Position numbers and translations under genes: made by a program. A stretch of 64,000 nucleotides of DNA from Brevibacillus laterosporus (GTDB taxonomy: Bacteria; Bacillota; Bacilli; Brevibacillales; Brevibacillaceae), in NCBI RefSeq assembly GCF_030489605.1, contig NZ_JAUKFY010000008.1, forward strand, positions 1 to 64,000, written 5' to 3'. Every line of letters begins with the position of its first letter. Position 1 is the stretch's first letter. Below the pieces are notes generated by a model that did not search any database, had not been told where the DNA came from, and saw only the letters and a program-made list of their open reading frames with translations. Positions 34,937 through 43,497 of this stretch are shown here, in pieces.

Positions 34937-35974
34937 ATGCTGTTGAATAAGCTTGTGATAAAAAAAACTACAGCAAGATGGGGTCTCTCACTCATCTCGA
35001 TGCTTTTTCTCTTGGTGCTTGGCGGTTTACTTGTTTCTATGTTTATAGCCATCTCATTTGGAGCAAAGGATTTGACACTGGAAACGGTATGGACGGCTAT
35101 TACTTCCTATCATTCGGAGCTGACAACACATCAAATTATTCACGAAATGCGGTTACCGCGTGTGATTGGGGCTGCTGTTGTCGGAGCAGCGTTCGCAGTT
35201 GCAGGGGCGTTGATGCAAGGAGTTACACGTAATCCGCTGGCTGATGCAGGGATTTTGGGGATTAATGCAGGTGCTACGTTTGTTGTAGCGCTCAGTTTTG
35301 CATTCTTTCCAAATTTGTCCTACTCAAGCTTGATGGTTCTGTCATTTCTAGGAGCTGTGCTTAGTACCTTACTTATCTTTTTATTAGGATCGAGGGCAAC
35401 TGGAGGGTTGACACCATTGCGTCTAACGATCGCAGGAGCGGTTGTTGCAGCTTTTTTACATTCACTCAGCTCAGGAATCGCTATTTATTATGATTTGAGT
35501 CAAGATTTGGCCTTTTGGTATGCCGGCGGTGTTTCTGGAGTGAGATGGTCTCATCTTAAAATACTGGTGCCGGTTATCCTGATTGCCATTTTGTTTGCTT
35601 TTCTATTGGGGCGTTCTGTTTCGTTACTTTCATTGGGCGACGAGGTGGCAGATAATTTAGGCGCTCATACAAAGCGGATTCGGTTACTTGTAATGGCGCT
35701 TGCTGTATTGCTTGCTGGTGTGTCTGTGTCTGCTGTTGGTTCCATTGGATTTACCGGATTAGTCATTCCGCATATTTCCCGAAAGCTAGTAGGAGTTACT
35801 TATCGATTTATTATTCCAATGTCAGCTTTATTAGGGGCAATTCTGCTGGTGTTAGCTGACTTGGGGGCAAGGACAATCAATCCGCCTAGAGAGTTAGCGA
35901 TAGGCGTAATGGTTGCATTTGTCGGTGTTCCTTTCTTTCTTTTACTTGCCCGCAAAGAAGGGAGGAGCTTATAA
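34937..35974 (+). CDS. iron-siderophore ABC permease (FecCD family), first subunit
   Basis: The 345-residue polytopic protein has about nine to ten membrane segments. FecCD motifs include RLPRVIGAAVVGAAFAVAGALMQGVTRNPLADAGILGINAGA, SLSLGDEVADNLGAHTKRIRLL and GFTGLVIPHISRKLVG. It forms half of a ferric-siderophore channel. AGGAGAAGG precedes the ATG. Its TAA is followed immediately by the ATG of the next permease. A Fur box precedes it. Confidence 0.95.
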   Translation: MLLNKLVIKKTTARWGLSLISMLFLLVLGGLLVSMFIAISFGAKDLTLETVWTAITSYHSELTTHQIIHEMRLPRVIGAAVVGAAFAVAGALMQGVTRNPLADAGILGINAGATFVVALSFAFFPNLSYSSLMVLSFLGAVLSTLLIFLLGSRATGGLTPLRLTIAGAVVAAFLHSLSSGIAIYYDLSQDLAFWYAGGVSGVRWSHLKILVPVILIAILFAFLLGRSVSLLSLGDEVADNLGAHTKRIRLLVMALAVLLAGVSVSAVGSIGFTGLVIPHISRKLVGVTYRFIIPMSALLGAILLVLADLGARTINPPRELAIGVMVAFVGVPFFLLLARKEGRSL

Positions 35975-36991
35975 ATGGAACAACTAATTTTCAAAAGAGA
36001 CAGGCGGGCAGGGACAGTCGGGGGCATTCTACTGCTTATTAGCTTCGTTGCCATTCTTATCAGTCTTAATACAGGCTCTATCCGACTTGCTCCGTTAACT
36101 GTTTTACAAGCCTTTATAGGCAATGGCAGTCAAGAGGATATGATGGTTTTATTTGAATACCGTCTGCCGCGTATTGTTGTCACGATGCTTGCTGGAGTGG
36201 GTTTAGGGGTTTCGGGAGCTATACTGCAAGGGGTATCCCGTAATTCATTGGCAGATCCGGGGATTTTGGGTCTGCATGCAGGTGCTGCTTTTGGCTTGAT
36301 GATCTTTGTTAGTTTTTTTGAATCATTAAAAGGATCCCAAGCTTTATTGATCCCGCTGTTTACCTTTTTAGGCGGAGTAGTGACTGCGATACTGATCATG
36401 CTCCTTGCTTATGATCGACATAAAGGGTTGCTGCCTATTCGCCTCATCCTGGTTGGCATTGCCATTACAGCAGGCTTCAGTGCAATTACGCTGTTTCTGT
36501 CACTTGCTTTAGATGAAACGATATATGCTTTCACATCTAGATGGCTGGTTGGTAACGTATGGGGGCGCGATTGGATCAATGTAACGGCCCTTCTGCCATG
36601 GGTTCTGATCTTTACACCATATGCATTCACCCAATCAAAAGCACTGAATGCTTTCTCGCTCGGGGATGAAGTGGCCATGGGGATTGGAACTGCCGTAAAC
36701 CGTAAACGCTTCTTATTGCTGACAACCGCGGTAGCCTTATCATGCGCCAGCGTTTCGATGGTGGGAGGAATAGGTTTTATTGGGTTAGTCGCTCCTCATC
36801 TAGCGCGTCGACTTGTTGGGCCGTTGTATCAGCATTTGCTGCCAATAGCGGGTCTTGTTGGCTTGGTCATCCTAGTGATTGCAGATACGGTTGGCCGTGC
36901 TATTTTTCAACCAAATGCGATTCCCGCAGGCGTAGTAGTCGCCGCTGTAGGTGCCCCCTATTTTTTATATGTATTAGGTAAAACAAAATAA
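35975..36991 (+). CDS. iron-siderophore ABC permease (FecCD family), second subunit
   Basis: The 338-residue paralogous permease has the same landmarks: RLPRIVVTMLAGVGLGVSGAILQGVSRNSLADPGILGLHAGAAF, FSLGDEVAMGIGTAVNRKRFLL and GFIGLVAPHLARRLVG. It should pair with the preceding gene product as a heterodimer. No gap separates the two genes, so translation is coupled; GGAGGAG lies inside the end of the first gene. Confidence 0.95.
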   Translation: MEQLIFKRDRRAGTVGGILLLISFVAILISLNTGSIRLAPLTVLQAFIGNGSQEDMMVLFEYRLPRIVVTMLAGVGLGVSGAILQGVSRNSLADPGILGLHAGAAFGLMIFVSFFESLKGSQALLIPLFTFLGGVVTAILIMLLAYDRHKGLLPIRLILVGIAITAGFSAITLFLSLALDETIYAFTSRWLVGNVWGRDWINVTALLPWVLIFTPYAFTQSKALNAFSLGDEVAMGIGTAVNRKRFLLLTTAVALSCASVSMVGGIGFIGLVAPHLARRLVGPLYQHLLPIAGLVGLVILVIADTVGRAIFQPNAIPAGVVVAAVGAPYFLYVLGKTK

Positions 36992-37013
36992 ATGATTTTC
37001 AAAAGGAGAAAAA

Positions 37014-37940
37014 ATGAAAGAGAAATTACTGATTCTTATGTGCATCCTTACTATTTTTGCATTGTCTGCGTGTGGTCAAAGCACACCACAGTCAAATACA
37101 GAGTCGGCAAAAGGGCAAACAGTCGAGCAATCGGCAGATAAGAAAGAGCCCCGAATTGCCTCCATGTCCATCCATTTGACAAATAACCTGCTTGCATTGG
37201 GCATTACGCCAGTTGGTTCCGTGATTGGTGGCGATTTAAAATCCTTCTTGCCTCACGTAGCTGATCGTCTGAAGGATACGAAACCATTAGGGGTAGTAGC
37301 AGACCCTGATATGGAAGCTCTGTTAGCATTAAAACCAGATGTAATTTATGCAGATCAACAATATGCCGGAAAAGATTTATCTAAATATGAAAAAATTGCG
37401 GAAACACATTCATTTAACCTAGATGATGGCACATGGCGAGATACATTGAAAAAAGTAGGGAAGCTTGTAAACCGAGAGCAGCAAGCGGAAGCCTTTATTA
37501 AGGATTACGAAGCACAGGCAGAGCGTGTGAAAAAGCTTGTACAGAGCAAAATCGGTGATGGAACCGTGATGGGAATACGTGTAACGGGGAAAGAGCTGCG
37601 CGTATTTAGCACAAGAAGACCAATGGGGCCCCTTTTATACGACGATTTAGGCTTGAAGCCTGCGAAGGGTGTAGAGAAGCTCAATAAAAAGAAAGCTTTT
37701 GAAGTGATTTCACAGGAGGTACTCCCTGATTTTGATGCAGATGCCATCTTTGTTATTGTGAACAATAGAGGTGGGGCCCACAAGATGTTTGAGCAATTAC
37801 AAAGCAATCCGATCTGGAAAGATTTAAAGGCTGTGAAAGCAAATCACGTTTACATGATTCCAGAACAACCATGGCTTGATTATTCAGCACTTGGGGCAAA
37901 AATGGCATTGGATCATGCTGAAAAAATCTTTAGTAAATAG
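37014..37940 (+). CDS. iron-siderophore-binding lipoprotein
   Basis: The 308-residue lipoprotein has signal peptide with lipobox LSAC, Cys20. The mature part belongs to the periplasmic-binding class III fold: EPRIASMSIHLTNNLLALGITPVGSV, LLALKPDVIYADQQYAG and the C-terminal NHVYMIPEQPWLDYSALGAKMALDH. It captures a ferric siderophore for the two permeases. AAAGGAG precedes the ATG. No ATPase gene follows; a terminator does. The ligand cannot be read from the sequence. Confidence 0.93.
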   Translation: MKEKLLILMCILTIFALSACGQSTPQSNTESAKGQTVEQSADKKEPRIASMSIHLTNNLLALGITPVGSVIGGDLKSFLPHVADRLKDTKPLGVVADPDMEALLALKPDVIYADQQYAGKDLSKYEKIAETHSFNLDDGTWRDTLKKVGKLVNREQQAEAFIKDYEAQAERVKKLVQSKIGDGTVMGIRVTGKELRVFSTRRPMGPLLYDDLGLKPAKGVEKLNKKKAFEVISQEVLPDFDADAIFVIVNNRGGAHKMFEQLQSNPIWKDLKAVKANHVYMIPEQPWLDYSALGAKMALDHAEKIFSK

Positions 37941-37949
37941 ACGACAACC

Positions 37950-37984
37950 AAAAAGTCATGCGGTTCTTTGCGCATGGCTTTTTG
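37950..37984 (+). terminator. terminator of the siderophore uptake operon
   Basis: AAAAAGTCATGCG pairs with CGCATGGCTTTTT (one G-U) around a short loop. Confidence 0.88.
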
Positions 37985-38162
37985 CTTATTGAAAAAGAGG
38001 AATGGAAATATTCGTGTGGAAATAAGTGGTGGAGAAGGTTATATACAACAAAAGAATGGTGACATTAATAGGAAAATCAAAAAATATAATGGAATGTGCC
38101 TCATTTTTCTATAAGAAGGGGTGGTCACAGGTAACACCCTTGGACAAAAATATGACAGTCTG

Positions 38163-38196
38163 AAATAACATTCAGAGGGATTTGTTATTTTTTATA
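38163..38196 (+). terminator. terminator-like hairpin upstream of the secreted hydrolase gene
   Basis: AAATAACA pairs with TGTTATTT followed by more T. It lies about 95 bp before the next gene, with no supported ORF ahead of it, so it may end a small RNA or act as an attenuator. The rest of 37985-38288 holds nothing I recognise. Confidence 0.55.
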
Positions 38197-38288
38197 GAAT
38201 TAGTTGGTATTGATTTCTATTACAAGGCAATGTAACACTGAACAACCTGTGAGAATAGAATAAGCATACTTTAAGAGGAGAAACACGT

Positions 38289-39242
38289 ATGAACAAACGA
38301 CGAATCATGATTACTTGCGGCTCAATCGTGGCTTTCTTTTTTATTGCGATCATTGCCGCCAGTAGCTATTTTTATCAGATCAGCATCAGTCGTGATGGTC
38401 AGGTCACGCTGTATTCTGGTGAGCAGGAGGCTGCTGCTGCCCCTGTAAATGCAGCAGTGGAACAGGATAAAATCCGTGTAGAGGAATGGTACAAAAATCA
38501 GGAAAAGGGCGGCTTAGAGCAAATCTCCTTTGACGGCTTGAAGTTAAAAGCCACTTACATACCGAGTGATCAACCTAGCGACAAGGCAGTTATTTTAGCT
38601 CATGGCTATCGCCGTAAAGGGGAAGACATGAAAAGTTACGCAAAGTTCTATCATGACTTAGGCTTTCAAGTGCTAATGCCGGATGCTCGTGGCCACGGTA
38701 ATAGTGAAGGCGACTATGTTGGATACGGCTGGCATGATCGCAAGGACTATCTGGGTTGGATTAAAATGCTGACGAAGCAGGCAAAAGTAAAGCATATCTT
38801 CTTACATGGAGTCTCAATGGGTGGAGCCACAGTCTTAATGACTAGCGGTGAGGAGCTGCCACCTGAGGTAAAAGGAATTATTGAGGATAGTGGATTCACA
38901 TCTATGACCGAGGAATTGTCTTATCAGTTGAAGCATTTATATCAATTGCCGACTTTCCCGCTTATGCAAACAACGAGCTGGACGACTAAGCTGCGGGCAG
39001 GCTATTCGTTTGCAGAAGTCTCTCCCATTGAACAAGTGAAGAAGAATACTCGACCGTTATTTATCATCCACGGCGATCAGGATAAGCTGGTTCCTACAGA
39101 GATGGCTTATCGAATCTTTGACGCTGCACAAGGAGAAAAACAGATCTGGATAGTGCCTGGAGCAGGACACACAAAATCATTTACCGTAGCAAAAGAAGAG
39201 TATCAAGAGCGTGTAAAGAAATTTATTGAACAGGCACTTTAG
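38289..39242 (+). CDS. membrane-anchored or secreted alpha/beta hydrolase
   Basis: The 317-residue protein has an N-terminal membrane segment (about 6-30) without clear cleavage site, so the catalytic domain faces outside. Motifs: HGYRRKGED (oxyanion), PDARGHGNSEG, nucleophile Ser176 in GVSMGG, Asp in IHGDQDKLVP and His in GAGHTKSF. It resembles B. subtilis YqkD-type hydrolases of unknown substrate. AGAGGAG precedes the ATG. Single-gene unit with its own terminator. Confidence 0.9.
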   Translation: MNKRRIMITCGSIVAFFFIAIIAASSYFYQISISRDGQVTLYSGEQEAAAAPVNAAVEQDKIRVEEWYKNQEKGGLEQISFDGLKLKATYIPSDQPSDKAVILAHGYRRKGEDMKSYAKFYHDLGFQVLMPDARGHGNSEGDYVGYGWHDRKDYLGWIKMLTKQAKVKHIFLHGVSMGGATVLMTSGEELPPEVKGIIEDSGFTSMTEELSYQLKHLYQLPTFPLMQTTSWTTKLRAGYSFAEVSPIEQVKKNTRPLFIIHGDQDKLVPTEMAYRIFDAAQGEKQIWIVPGAGHTKSFTVAKEEYQERVKKFIEQAL

Positions 39243-39296
39243 GCAAGTGTTTATGTGACGTGGCACTTTTGTTCTAAGAAATAAATAATGATGTAG

Positions 39297-39338
39297 AGCA
39301 TCTGTTTATAGCTTATTGCTGTGACAGATGCTTTTTTG
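39297..39338 (+). terminator. terminator after the secreted hydrolase gene
   Basis: AGCATCTGT pairs with ACAGATGCT across an 18-base loop, followed by TTTTTT. Confidence 0.8.
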
Positions 39339-39401
39339 TTTGGGCACATTGCCTTTTCTAATACATAGAATATCAAAAACACAACTAGAGGAGGGTGCCT
39401 C

Positions 39402-41507
39402 ATGATGTGGGAGGAATCGGATGTCTTAGAGGTGGCACGGCAATATTTGCCGGATGATGCGGAGGTTTTGCCGGTGATAAAGCCTCAACATACATCTTAT
39501 GTTCGGGCAATTGACGCGGACAAAAAAGGCAATCTGAGCGTTGCTGTTGCTTATAGACGGTCTGGGGGCATTTCATTGGTGATGCTCAAGCGAAACGGTG
39601 CTAGTTGGCAGGCGATTCTTGAAGATACAGCTCATCCGCTTTATTGGTACTACCTGGCTGAAGCTCAATTGCAGGAAAATTTACCTGCTATGGCTATTGA
39701 ATCTATAGGAGCAGGTATCCGAGTCAAATCATCAGCTATCTATGCACCAAAATGGAATGAGTTAATTAAAACGATTCGCATGCAAATAAAACAAAAAATA
39801 GTTGCTCTCTATCCGGCATCCATGAGTACGAGAGAAGGAGTGAAATGGGGCTACATTAATGAGCGCGGACAGTTCTTAATCATCCCCCAATTTGTGTACG
39901 CTCTTCCCTTTGAAAAGAACGGGCTTGCTGTTGTAACGGTCGCAAATGGTACCGGATTAATTAATGAACAAGCTCAGTACGTTGTAAAGCCTATTTACAA
40001 TTCAATTAGCTCGTTTACGGAAGGTCGGGCAACTGTAATCGATGACAAGGGCTTCTGGGTGATAGACGACAAAGGTACAGTGCTAAGCGATAACCCCCAC
40101 TCTTATATTGGAACGTATCAAGATGGAAGGGCAGTATTTGCTGATACAAATGAGCAGGGGAACTATCGATATGGCTATCTTAATTTGGAAGGGAAGGTTG
40201 TGATACCGAACAAGTATGAAGAAGCCAATGATTTCATTGAAGGGAAGGCAGTTGTCAAGATCAAAGAGAATCAATATGCGCTTTTAGGTCGCAATGGGGA
40301 GGTATTACATACGTATCCCTACCATGCCGTAGGACCGTTGAGCGATGGATTGATGGCTTTTCAGCATAAAGAAAAAGAGCCGTTTGGCTATATGGATGAA
40401 CAAGGAAAAATAATCATCGAGCCGCAATTTACTTCAGCACAGGCATTCAAAGAAGGGCGTGCTGTAGTTAATACATCGGTGGATGATTTTGTGTTTAAAT
40501 TGGGGCTGATTGATAAAACAGGAGCATTTAAAATTAAACCGGGGTACAGTGATATTGAGATGCTAGGGGAAGACCGGGTAGCAGTAGGCGTTCTTAGGGA
40601 CAGCAAAGCACCATACATGGGTTCTACATATGCAATTGCTGATAAGGATGGGCGTTTTTTTACAGAATTCGTGTTCAATAAAGTAGAGAAATATCAGGAT
40701 GGGATAGCCTCAGCGACTAATGATCAGTCTACCTTCTTTATCGATCGTTTTGGAAAGATCATGAGGAATCTCCCCATTCTTAAAGGAAACGGAACGCTTA
40801 ATAAGATGGGAAACGTAATTAGGGCTGATGTGAACCAGCGAGTAAGCTATTATCAGCCAAATGGCACTTTGATTTACGCACAAAATACGGTCATTCCGCT
40901 CGCCAAGCAATACCGGGTCAAAGAGGTGATGTATCGTCCTAACAAGGATTATCTCGTCTACTATCCACAAATAGAAGGAATGGCCACCAGCGCGATTCAG
41001 GAACAAGTAAACAAGCGTTTAAAAGATTTGTCTCAAGTCAAGCCGATCGATCCGAATGCCCAGCTAGATTATAATTATTTCGGTGACTTCTCTGTTGACT
41101 TTTTCGATAAACAGCTTGTGCAATTAAAGCTACAGGGTTATAACTACCCGTTTGGAGCTGCACACGGAATGCCTACACAGATCTATACTCCAATTGATTT
41201 GGTGACGGGACAATTCTATAAGCTGCAGGATTTATTCAAACCTAGTAGTGACTATGTAAAGATTTTAAGTTATATTATCGGCCAAAAGATAAAGACAGAC
41301 CCACAATACTCCTATGTTTTTCCTGATACCTATAAAGGAATTGCGCCAGACCAGCCCTTTTATGTGAATGAGGAGGCTTTGTATATTTATTTCGCCCCTT
41401 ATGAAATCGCACCTTATGCTGCAGGCTTTCCCACTTTTCGGATTCCGTTTAATGAGATTATGCCAATTATTAATACACAGGGAGCGTTTTGGAAGGCATT
41501 CCATTAG
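39402..41507 (+). CDS. WG-repeat protein with C-terminal DUF3298-like domain
   Basis: The 701-residue protein has three parts. An N-terminal domain (1-140) contains a YYLAEAQLQENL helix pair. Seven or more WG/KWGYIN-type repeats (about 145-480) follow, e.g. GYINERGQFLIIPQF, GYLNLEGKVVIPNKYEEA and GYMDEQGKIIIEPQF. A C-terminal DUF4163/DUF3298-like domain (about 510-700) has YPQIEGMATSAIQEQVNKRL and PIDLVTGQFYKLQDLF. DUF3298 also occurs in anti-sigma factor RsiV, where it binds lysozyme. No signal peptide is seen, so location is unclear. AGGAGGG precedes ATG 39402 (39405 is also possible). Confidence 0.85.
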   Translation: MMWEESDVLEVARQYLPDDAEVLPVIKPQHTSYVRAIDADKKGNLSVAVAYRRSGGISLVMLKRNGASWQAILEDTAHPLYWYYLAEAQLQENLPAMAIESIGAGIRVKSSAIYAPKWNELIKTIRMQIKQKIVALYPASMSTREGVKWGYINERGQFLIIPQFVYALPFEKNGLAVVTVANGTGLINEQAQYVVKPIYNSISSFTEGRATVIDDKGFWVIDDKGTVLSDNPHSYIGTYQDGRAVFADTNEQGNYRYGYLNLEGKVVIPNKYEEANDFIEGKAVVKIKENQYALLGRNGEVLHTYPYHAVGPLSDGLMAFQHKEKEPFGYMDEQGKIIIEPQFTSAQAFKEGRAVVNTSVDDFVFKLGLIDKTGAFKIKPGYSDIEMLGEDRVAVGVLRDSKAPYMGSTYAIADKDGRFFTEFVFNKVEKYQDGIASATNDQSTFFIDRFGKIMRNLPILKGNGTLNKMGNVIRADVNQRVSYYQPNGTLIYAQNTVIPLAKQYRVKEVMYRPNKDYLVYYPQIEGMATSAIQEQVNKRLKDLSQVKPIDPNAQLDYNYFGDFSVDFFDKQLVQLKLQGYNYPFGAAHGMPTQIYTPIDLVTGQFYKLQDLFKPSSDYVKILSYIIGQKIKTDPQYSYVFPDTYKGIAPDQPFYVNEEALYIYFAPYEIAPYAAGFPTFRIPFNEIMPIINTQGAFWKAFH

Positions 41508-41518
41508 CAAGCTAGATA

Positions 41519-41560
41519 CCGGAAAGCCGCAATTTATTTTTGGAGTTGTGGCTTTCTTTA
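41519..41560 (+). terminator. terminator after the WG-repeat gene
   Basis: GGAAAGCCGCAA pairs with TTGTGGCTTTC, followed by TTT. The remaining 300 bp to the DinB gene contains no convincing gene. Confidence 0.75.
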
Positions 41561-41857
41561 TGTGCGAAAAATAATTGTGCGATCTTCTGATTCTTTCCTA
41601 TCAAGGCTCGTATTTTTATACACCGTTTTAGATGAGTGTTTATTTTTCAAGAATACGAAGTCAGATATCCGAATACATCAAAAGGGACGGATGTTTGCCA
41701 ATGAGACCATATATTTCAGTAAACTAGGGGGATATTCCGCATTCATTTTTTATTACCTGTAAGTGTAAATTCTATAAGTGTAAGCAATACAGGAAATTCC
41801 AATCAACGTGAAGAACAGATTGATATTGGAAAAATTCTAGAAAAAGGAGGTACACCT

Positions 41858-42340
41858 ATGAATATACATGCAGTCAGGGAAGAATTAATTAATATGGTAG
41901 ATGGCTTGTCAGATACAGAAATCAATCAGAGAGCAATGGAGGGTGTTTGGACGATAGGACAGGTGTTGGAGCATTTGTATCTGACCGAAAAAGCGGTAGC
42001 TTACCATGTGAAAAAGGCGTTACGTAATGAGGATGTACAAATAGAGTCAAAGCCCATTTCCTTAATACTGGATCGCAGCAAGAAAGTGCAAGCCCCCGCT
42101 CCTTATGAACCAACAGATGAGCCTAAAAATCTACAGGACTTACTCCTGAAGCTGGAATCTACTCGTACCTCTTTGTTGGCTGCTTGCGAAGATACAGAGA
42201 GTTCTCAGCTTGCCAAAAAAGGATTTACTCATCCGGCATTTGGGCTTCTGAACATAAATCAATGGATTGAATTTGTTGGACTTCATGAGCAAAGACACCT
42301 GGAGCAAATTAAAGAAATCAAGGATCACTTATCGGTGTAG
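41858..42340 (+). CDS. DinB-family protein
   Basis: The 160-residue four-helix-bundle protein has metal-ligand histidines in GQVLEHLYLTEKAV (about residue 36) and the C-terminal LHEQRHLEQIKEI. This is the DinB/YfiT pattern of putative metal-dependent hydrolases or thiol transferases. The function is unknown; some family members are bacillithiol S-transferases. AAAGGAGG precedes the ATG. Monocistronic, with a strong terminator. Confidence 0.88.
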   Translation: MNIHAVREELINMVDGLSDTEINQRAMEGVWTIGQVLEHLYLTEKAVAYHVKKALRNEDVQIESKPISLILDRSKKVQAPAPYEPTDEPKNLQDLLLKLESTRTSLLAACEDTESSQLAKKGFTHPAFGLLNINQWIEFVGLHEQRHLEQIKEIKDHLSV

Positions 42341-42390
42341 CTAGATTTGGTTTTTCTGCTGACGCTTGTCCTATGGAAACCCGCAAAAAG

Positions 42391-42424
42391 AAAACAGACT
42401 GCCAATCCGTTGTCTGTTTTTTAT
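42391..42424 (+). terminator. terminator after the DinB-family gene
   Basis: AAAACAGAC pairs with GTCTGTTTT across a 12-base loop, followed by TT. Confidence 0.88.
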
Positions 42425-42431
42425 CTCCCTC

Positions 42432-42461
42432 TTTACAAACCGCTGGTCGGTTTGTTAAAAT
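42432..42461 (+). promoter_or_regulatory. tetR promoter with operator in its spacer
   Basis: TTTACA and TAAAAT are separated by 18 bp. The palindrome ACAAACCGCTGGTCGGTTTGT (42435-42455 minus last base) fills the spacer, so a bound repressor would exclude RNA polymerase. A closely similar sequence is at 43300-43320. Confidence 0.75.
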
Positions 42462-42498
42462 GATGGCAAGGAAATTATGCTAATAGGAGAACGTGCTC

Positions 42499-43113
42499 AT
42501 GACACAACAGAATCACGCCGTGTCCACCTTTCAGATGCTAGTGGCAACTACGGAAGATCTCATTCGTGAACGGGGATGCAGGCAAACAACCCTGCAAGAG
42601 ATTATGAACAGAACTAAACTGTCAAAAGGAGCCATTTATCATTATGTGCAAAGTAAGGATGAACTGTTTGCTTATATTCTGCAAATGAAAATGGAAAAGG
42701 TAAACGAGCAATTTCAACACCAAGTAGAAATTGCTAAACGTGGAGAACTGCATGATCCACTGAGAGCCATCGTTGATGGTTTTACGGAGTTGCTGCAGGG
42801 AGAAAAGGAAGTCTCCAGTCAAATTTTTATTTATCTGCTTAGTCAAAAGGAAAATAAAAGGATTGCCTCTTTGTTGAACCGATTTCATCAATTTTCTGTT
42901 GACATGCAAACGGAGTGGATTCAATGTGGACAGCAAGGAGGTGCTATTTCCCAAAATGTCGATCCACAGAAAATGGCTCATTTTTTTATGACAAATATGT
43001 ATGGGAGCATACTTGCGAAAGAAATGGGCGTTAATCTACTTAAGGCCGATGATCTATATCTTATTATGAATGATTTATTGCAAAACAAAAACGAGAAAAG
43101 TAAAAAATACTAG
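42499..43113 (+). CDS. TetR-family transcriptional repressor
   Basis: The 204-residue protein has an N-terminal helix-turn-helix (about 12-58) with the TetR signature TTLQEIMNRTKLSKGAIYHYVQSKDELFAYIL. A helical ligand domain follows that contains FTELLQGEKEVSSQIFIYLLSQKENKRI. ATG 42499 follows AGGAGA by 8 bases. An operator lies in its own promoter and a second copy upstream of the DUF4188 gene region. It therefore likely represses itself and the following transcript in response to an unknown small molecule. Confidence 0.93.
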   Translation: MTQQNHAVSTFQMLVATTEDLIRERGCRQTTLQEIMNRTKLSKGAIYHYVQSKDELFAYILQMKMEKVNEQFQHQVEIAKRGELHDPLRAIVDGFTELLQGEKEVSSQIFIYLLSQKENKRIASLLNRFHQFSVDMQTEWIQCGQQGGAISQNVDPQKMAHFFMTNMYGSILAKEMGVNLLKADDLYLIMNDLLQNKNEKSKKY

Positions 43114-43299
43114 GAACAGCAGGGGATCAACTACTGATCTCCGTCTGCTTGACCTACAGGGAAGGATCTCTCTCAAATGATGAAAATATTGAAACGATCC
43201 TTCTGTCTTGAGCAAATAAAGAGAAAGGATTGTAGACCAATCCAAAGAAACAATCATGATGATATAACGAGCATAGTAGCTCTTTATTTTTTATCAAAT

Positions 43300-43320
43300 A
43301 CAGACCGCCAGTCGGTATGC
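43300..43320 (+). promoter_or_regulatory. second TetR operator, upstream of the DUF4188 unit
   Basis: ACAGACCGCCAGTCGGTATG matches the tetR operator at 16 of 20 positions with the same ACCG-N4-CGGT core. It lies about 180 bp before the DUF4188 gene and 20 bp before a 30-codon ORF, which suggests this repressor controls both. Confidence 0.65.
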
Positions 43321-43341
43321 TGGTAGGAGTGTTTAGCTTAT

Positions 43342-43434
43342 ATGAAAGCAAGATCAACTAAGACGCGCAATTTTAAAATAATCCTTACTATTATTCTAGC
43401 AGTGGCCCTCGATTATTTTGAACTACAACGATAA
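43342..43434 (+). CDS. possible 30-residue membrane peptide (may be a truncated gene)
   Basis: ATG begins MKARSTKTRNFKIILTIILAVALDYFELQR and then TAA: a basic N terminus followed by one hydrophobic segment. It looks like the start of a membrane transporter cut short by a stop. AGGAG is 12 bases upstream, farther than ideal. It sits just after the second TetR operator, where an efflux pump gene would be expected. It may be a degraded pump gene or a real small membrane protein. Confidence 0.3.
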   Translation: MKARSTKTRNFKIILTIILAVALDYFELQR

Positions 43435-43497
43435 AAATATATTTCGTAATAGCTGAAGATGCGAAATAAGGATGCAAAAAGAATGGGAGAGAAGAAG

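Noticed and set aside
38089-38163. 24-codon ORF (MECASFFYKKGW...) ahead of the hairpin at 38163
   Set aside because: No ribosome site upstream and no sign of conservation; the hairpin alone does not make it a leader peptide.
41562-41762. 66-codon ORF after the WG-repeat gene
   Set aside because: It begins inside the terminator region, has no ribosome site and an unremarkable composition.
43117-43210. Two hairpins after the tetR gene (AGCAGGGGATCA... and GAAGGATC...GATCCTTC)
   Set aside because: Stems are visible but neither has a convincing T-tract and they match no riboswitch or T-box pattern that I know.
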